Assembly (NCBI GenBank): GCA_944472155.2
Contig: OX235272.1
Span: 12,942,354-13,006,353 of the forward strand
Direction: 5' to 3'
Length of the DNA: 64,000 bases
Source of the DNA: Trichobilharzia szidati
Lineage: Eukaryota > Platyhelminthes > Trematoda > Strigeidida > Schistosomatidae
How positions within the stretch are numbered: position 1 is the stretch's first letter; every line of letters begins with the position of its first letter. This document shows, piece after piece, positions 26,001-32,000 of this stretch. The position numbers were made by a program, and so were the translations under genes. The notes beneath the pieces were generated by a model. It was not told where the DNA came from, did no database searches, and saw nothing but the letters and a program-made list of their open reading frames with translations.

Positions 26001-29000
26001 ATTGAAATCCACTATTATTATCATCGTGAAATTAAGCGTTATATACTATGATTTTGGTAGAATTCTGTGTTAACAGACACCGAAGTGTTAAAAACAGAGC
26101 TCAGATGGTGTCCTGTCCCTCAAAAGTCATCTATTATTAAGTACTTCCACTATTACTAAACTATGACGTTCAGAATAATCAGAGGTAATATGAGAAGGAT
26201 TGTAGGGTTACAGTCCTATCATGTATTGTCCTTTTGTGACGTCATACATACTTAAGGAAGAAATTCCCCATCCATCAATCAAGTTGTATGTTTTGTCAGG
26301 GAAACATAGCTGCTCCAGCAGGAACGAATCAAATATTACTAGTGAATTTGGATATGATGGAGAAATATATGAATATATATGAACAAGTCAAAGGAACACC
26401 CATGGGATCGCCAATATCAGGTTTGATTGCAGAAGCAGTGATGCAAAGGCTCGAAAACATAATCCTACCAAAGATCAAACCCAACGACAGCAAATTCACG
26501 AGAGAAGAGGAATCCTAGAACAAAATCCCATTTTTGGATGTCTTAGTCAAGTGAACAACCACGGGGGAATTAGAAACCCAAGTTTATAGAAAATCAACTC
26601 ACACAGACCAAATATTGAATTACAACAGCAACAATCCAATAACACACAAAAGGAATTGCATACAAATACTATTCAAGAGGGCCAGGACTCATTGCAGCAC
26701 TCCCACCTTAAGGAAAATTGAAGAAAGATATCTCATGGACGTCTTCCAAAAGAATGGATATCCGAGGAATTTCATCAAAAGACATATACCCCCAATTCAA
26801 CCTATCAAACCAAAAGCCCCAAGGAAAGCACAAAGAAAATCGCCTTACCATATATAAAGGATATCTCAGAAATCACTACAAGACTCTTCAAACCTTAAGG
26901 AATTGACGTCACACATAAACCAACAAAATCACTTCACTCAGCCAGCGCTGTGTCAACCAAAAGACTCAACAGCGAAGGAAGATAAAACCAATATCATCTA
27001 CAAAATAGATTGTATCAACTGCGAAAAACACTACATTGGCCAAAGTGGACGTCCCCTTCGTCTTCGTATCCACGAACATAAGCTAGCCGTCAAAAGACAT
27101 GACATCCACTCCATCACTCATATCACTACATGCAGACAACCTCGGAAATCAAGTCGACTGGGACAAACAGCGTTCAAATATTAGACAGAGGAAACAAGAA
27201 GAATGCTAGAGAAGTTTTAGAAGCTTGGCATTCCAGTGAATCGTCAATTAATAGACACATCGAGATAGACAAAATTTATCAACCGATAAGAAAGAAACCT
27301 CACACACAAAGAGTCAAAGTTCAAGTCAAAGAAACAATGAGTGACAATACAAGTAACCTAGAAGGTGTGAAAACGCACAAAAACAACCAATCACGTTCAA
27401 GGTCACCGGGAGAGATGATTAATAAACTCGTGGAGAAATCTAAAAGCTCACTTCAACGAATTGAAGTATGCGCTGAAGATGTCACCTAGTAGGGTGATGA
27501 AAGCTTCGCAAATTAACTATCCAGCTCAGAGAACCCAACGACATCAAAATTACTAGTGAATTTATTCACAAGTGCATGAGGACCCACAGAAAAAATAATA
27601 ATATAGAATTCACCGTCACTCTAGTACTGCCGTATAAAGACGGAACGTCAGAGACCCTACAAAAGATTCTTAATGACCCTGGAATACATTGGTATTAAAA
27701 AAACAACCAACTCTCCAATAGACAGACTTTGTTGGCTTTAGGACTCCAGAGATTCAGTTAAGAAAAAGTAACATAATTATCAAATACCGTGTAATGACTG
27801 TGAGGTCAATTACATAGGTCACACTGGTAGATTGGGGTCAGTTATGTTATTGGAAAATAGAAATTTTAGCTAGATCCAGAATGATGACTGACCCTTTGCG
27901 TCGGTGGCACAGTGGTTAGGACTCTCGCAGACCATGCACATGGTCCGAGGTTCGATCCCCTGCCGACGCACACCCGATATCTATGGTCGGCCTGCAAAAT
28001 TTGAGCTACCGATATCCATGCTGAAAATTCCATACTTGTACTGAAAATAAGGTGTGGCATCAAGCTGTAATCAAAATAATATAAAAAATAAAAATAACCT
28101 AGAAAGAAGCTCAGCCATTGCACTGCACTCATTTGCACGCTATCACAAAATAGGTTCGATAGGCAAGGCGTGGGAGTATTAAAATGTGATATTGGTTGGA
28201 GGACTTCATCATGAGCTAACTTCAGTAAGAGGACCATTGAAAAACCAGCTGGGAGTACTGGACACCTGTTTCGTCAGCCTAGTTTGGGACTCTTCATAGT
28301 ACGCATCCAGGACCTTCTGGTTACAAGGCGAGCCCATACAGACCACTAAACCACCATGCCTCAATCACAAGGCCCATGAATTCCAACTTCTGCCAATTTA
28401 CAACATAGCGCGACCGCTAGCCAATGTCTTCGGTGCGTATTTGTCCTCACACCCGACCTGATGCACCCTACTGGTCACGGCTTACCACTATAACTGCCTG
28501 GTGAATAGGGCCAGTCGCCGGTGAGCATCAGATAAATTTCCAAAACTCGGCTCTCCAGTACTCCCAGATTTTCCAGTGGACCTCAAACTAATGCCAGCTC
28601 ATGATGAAATCAACCTCCAACCAACCAAACAAAATCCCTACCAAACAAATACTTGAAAAGTGATATGGTTAGATGGAAAGGAAGGGAGGTTAATCACTGA
28701 ATCTTGGTTTATCAATTCAACACTGCACACGTATAATCTCAAATACGCAACGTCTATACCAGAGATATGGAAAGTAGCAACAAGAGGATGCGGCAGAGAA
28801 ATACATATATAAAAAGCAAATCATAAAGCCGTGTGAATGTTTGATACGATTATGAGCAATTTGTGCGTCGGTGGCACAGCGGTTAGGACGCTAGCCGAAA
28901 ATGCACATGGTCCGAGGTTCGATCCCCGGTCGACGCACTCCTTTGCCTCGCTAAACCAGAAATGATGCTGGTAAAGAGGAAAGTTTGGGCATGAGGCTAG

Positions 29001-32000
29001 CAACCTCATCCTGTAAAAATAAACACTGCTACAGAGGCTTCAAGACTCTAACTTGAAGCCCTATGTTCCACTGTAAACGTGAAGGAATAAAAACATGAGC
29101 AATAAATTCTTCTTGAAACTTTCTCCAGTTATCAATACTGCATCAGCATGTGATATTTGAAATAAACTTCTTATTTAAAATGGAATTAAAAACTTATTTT
29201 ATTCCCGTGGAATCGGAAAGACAGAATGATGCGGGCTGATGAAAGTTTTCGGAAGCCAGTCAGCCAGCCACTGTGTCTTCTGTCGATGAAATCAAATGTA
29301 AGAGAGGGGGTGTTGGGACTTCAGTCAATTTGTACTAATAAGAGGAGTTCAGTGATTCCATATCCTTATGGAATCTGATATCTGATGACGTTGAGTTGAC
29401 AGAAGAATGTATATAAAAATCGATAGACATCCTTCTCATGTTAACTCCAACTGTATAAACAAGTTTACATGTGTCTGCGGGAGCAGTTACATTGGAAGAA
29501 CAGAAAGAAGAAGGGCATATCTACGATTTTCTGAACATGTACCAAAAAGCTTGCGTCTAAAGGGAACAAATGATTTAAACAGTGAGTGCCATCGCCAGGC
29601 ATCTCCTCGACACGGGTCATGAAGTGGACGTGGAAAAGTCGTTCAAAATTATCAATAAGCAAAAGAGCTCAATGCTCCTTAAGTTTGCTGAAGCCTTTTC
29701 CATCAAGCGCCTGAAACCTGATTTGTGAGTTCAGAAAGAAGCGGTTATCAGTCTTTCTTTGCCCTGGTAACTGGATATTTTTCATCGGAATGCGAGATGC
29801 TGAAAAGTTTTCATTGTGTATGATTATTATTGTTCGGAATAGTGTTTAATATTGCATATATATATGTATATATTATTAGTGTGTGCGAATACTGATCGAT
29901 TGATTTTTGTTTAAAATGGACTCTGTGCAAGTATGTTAAGTTGTTATTGTAGATACATTTAATAATGTCTTTGCCCTGTAAGCAGGTGACGAGAAGGCGA
30001 CGAAATAAAAGATGATACCGTTTTATTCTGCTGAAACTGTAGTTCTTGCTTTGTTCCAATTCATTAAGGGGAATACATGTATGAAAGAAATATGTCTTCT
30101 TTATTTTTAAGATGGTTAACTACTATGGTATAGCTAAAAATGAGTATTTTAAGAGCAATGAATGCAACAGTTCGTCTGATTTAATATTGAATAAAAACAC
30201 ATTTTCTATCACTTTCTTTTTTCCTTTTCCTTATTATAAGGTACAATGGTCAGCTGATTATGAACCATATGTGATTGTCTCACGAGATGCAACGCAATTT
30301 GATGAAAATTTCATTGGATTTGGTTGGAATAAAGCTTCGTATATTATGGCGTTAGATGCATTAGGTTATAAATTCATTGTTTTAGCCAGTACATTTCTTA
30401 TACACCTACCTCATCCACCTAGTTTTGAAGTATTTCGATATCGAATGAACTCAGCGTATAGGTAAGTAAACTTCCACTTTTTTATATTATTTTTATTGTT
30501 CCCTTGTGTTCCTAGTGGAACATACGGCTTCAACTGCACATCTCCACTTGCTTCTGTCCTCTGCTGTACTTTTCACTTGCATCCATGTTAATCCATACTG
30601 TTTCAACTCATCTCCACACGATCTCCTCCATGTCACCCACCCTCGCACTGACGTCCCACTCGCCGCCACTTCCCTTTCGGGTTCCACTCGAGCCATGGCC
30701 TGACGCGCGATGTCACCCAGCGAGTGTCCAATCCATCTCCTTTTTCTCCTGCATATTTGTTGGCCGATTGATTCCTGTTTGTTTTGTTTCTTCCCATAGA
30801 TTCTTGTTTGTGATTCTTTTCGGTCATCTGATCTTCAGTATAGAGCCAGCGAAGACAGTTATTGATAAACGTCTGCAACAGGCTGTTGGAAATACTGACT
30901 CTTTGTGACCCGCCACCAAGTTTCTGATCCATCCGTATAGAAGAACTGACTGACTTGACTGACGTTTGTATTGAAAATCCGAATTTTGTTGTTGATGGTG
31001 GCTGGGTTGAGTGACAGTGGAAGATTTCCAGATTGGTTTCAGGTTGATGAATGTGTTTCTCGCCTTCCCGATTCTCGATTTGACATTCTCGTCCGTTCCA
31101 CCTTCTCCTGTAGTTGAGACAATGCTGGTTGCCTAGATAAGTGAATGAAGTGACCTCTTTCAGATCCCTCCCGTTGATGGTGATTGGCGTTGGATGTCGC
31201 TGTTGCTGCTGTTGTTGTTGTTGGTTGGTTATTTTCATAACCTCCGTCTTGTCTATGTTCACTTGGAGTCCTGTCTTCTCCAACTGCTTCTTCGACCAGT
31301 TTGTCGGTTTTCGCTTGTAAGTCCTCGATTTTGTGTGACATCAAACATAAATCATCCACACGCGAAATCCAGGTCTTCTAGGTTCTTCACGTCGGTCCGT
31401 GGATATCCCTGTCTTCTCGTTTCCCACTGTCTGACGCATAATCCAGTCCAGTCGATTACAATTAGGAATATCATTTGTGATAATAAGCACCCTTGTCGGA
31501 CTCCTGTGTTTACTTAAAACGCCTCGGTGAGATTTCCGTTGTGGATCACTTGACATGTGATGTTGTCGTACAGCTGTTGAATGAGGTTAATGAATATTTG
31601 GGGTACGCCGTAGCACTCGAGTAGTTTCCAAATTACTTCGCGGTCAACGCTGTCGAAGGCCATCTGAAAGTGTATAAAGTTGAGGTAGAGGTTTGATTAC
31701 CATTCCATGCTTTGTTGTGTGATGATGATGCGTAGAGTTGCAATTTGGTCAGAAAATGATTTGACTTTCCTGAATCTAGCTTGTTCTGGTCGGAGTTATG
31801 TATTCAATGCATCCTTTATTCTCACCAGGATGATGCGCCTCAGGATTTTACTTGGCGTCGACATGAGCATGATTCCTCGTCAGTTCTTGCAGTTCTTATT
31901 ATCAAAGTAATCTACAATTGTGAGTTGGTAGTTCGGTTGTTGAATACTTGTCAGACACACAGATGGCCTAAGCTCCATTCCTGGCAGATGCACTCCTATT

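Noticed and set aside
27898..27970. tRNA gene (good acceptor pairing GCGTCGG/CCGACGC and perfect B box)
   Set aside because: The same head recurs more than ten times, always joined to SINE bodies and in diverged form; the base before the would-be CAC anticodon is G instead of T. It is a SINE head, not a functional tRNA.
30633..31283. Long 216-codon frame as a novel host gene
   Set aside because: It is the connector region of an RTE LINE present in many copies across the window.
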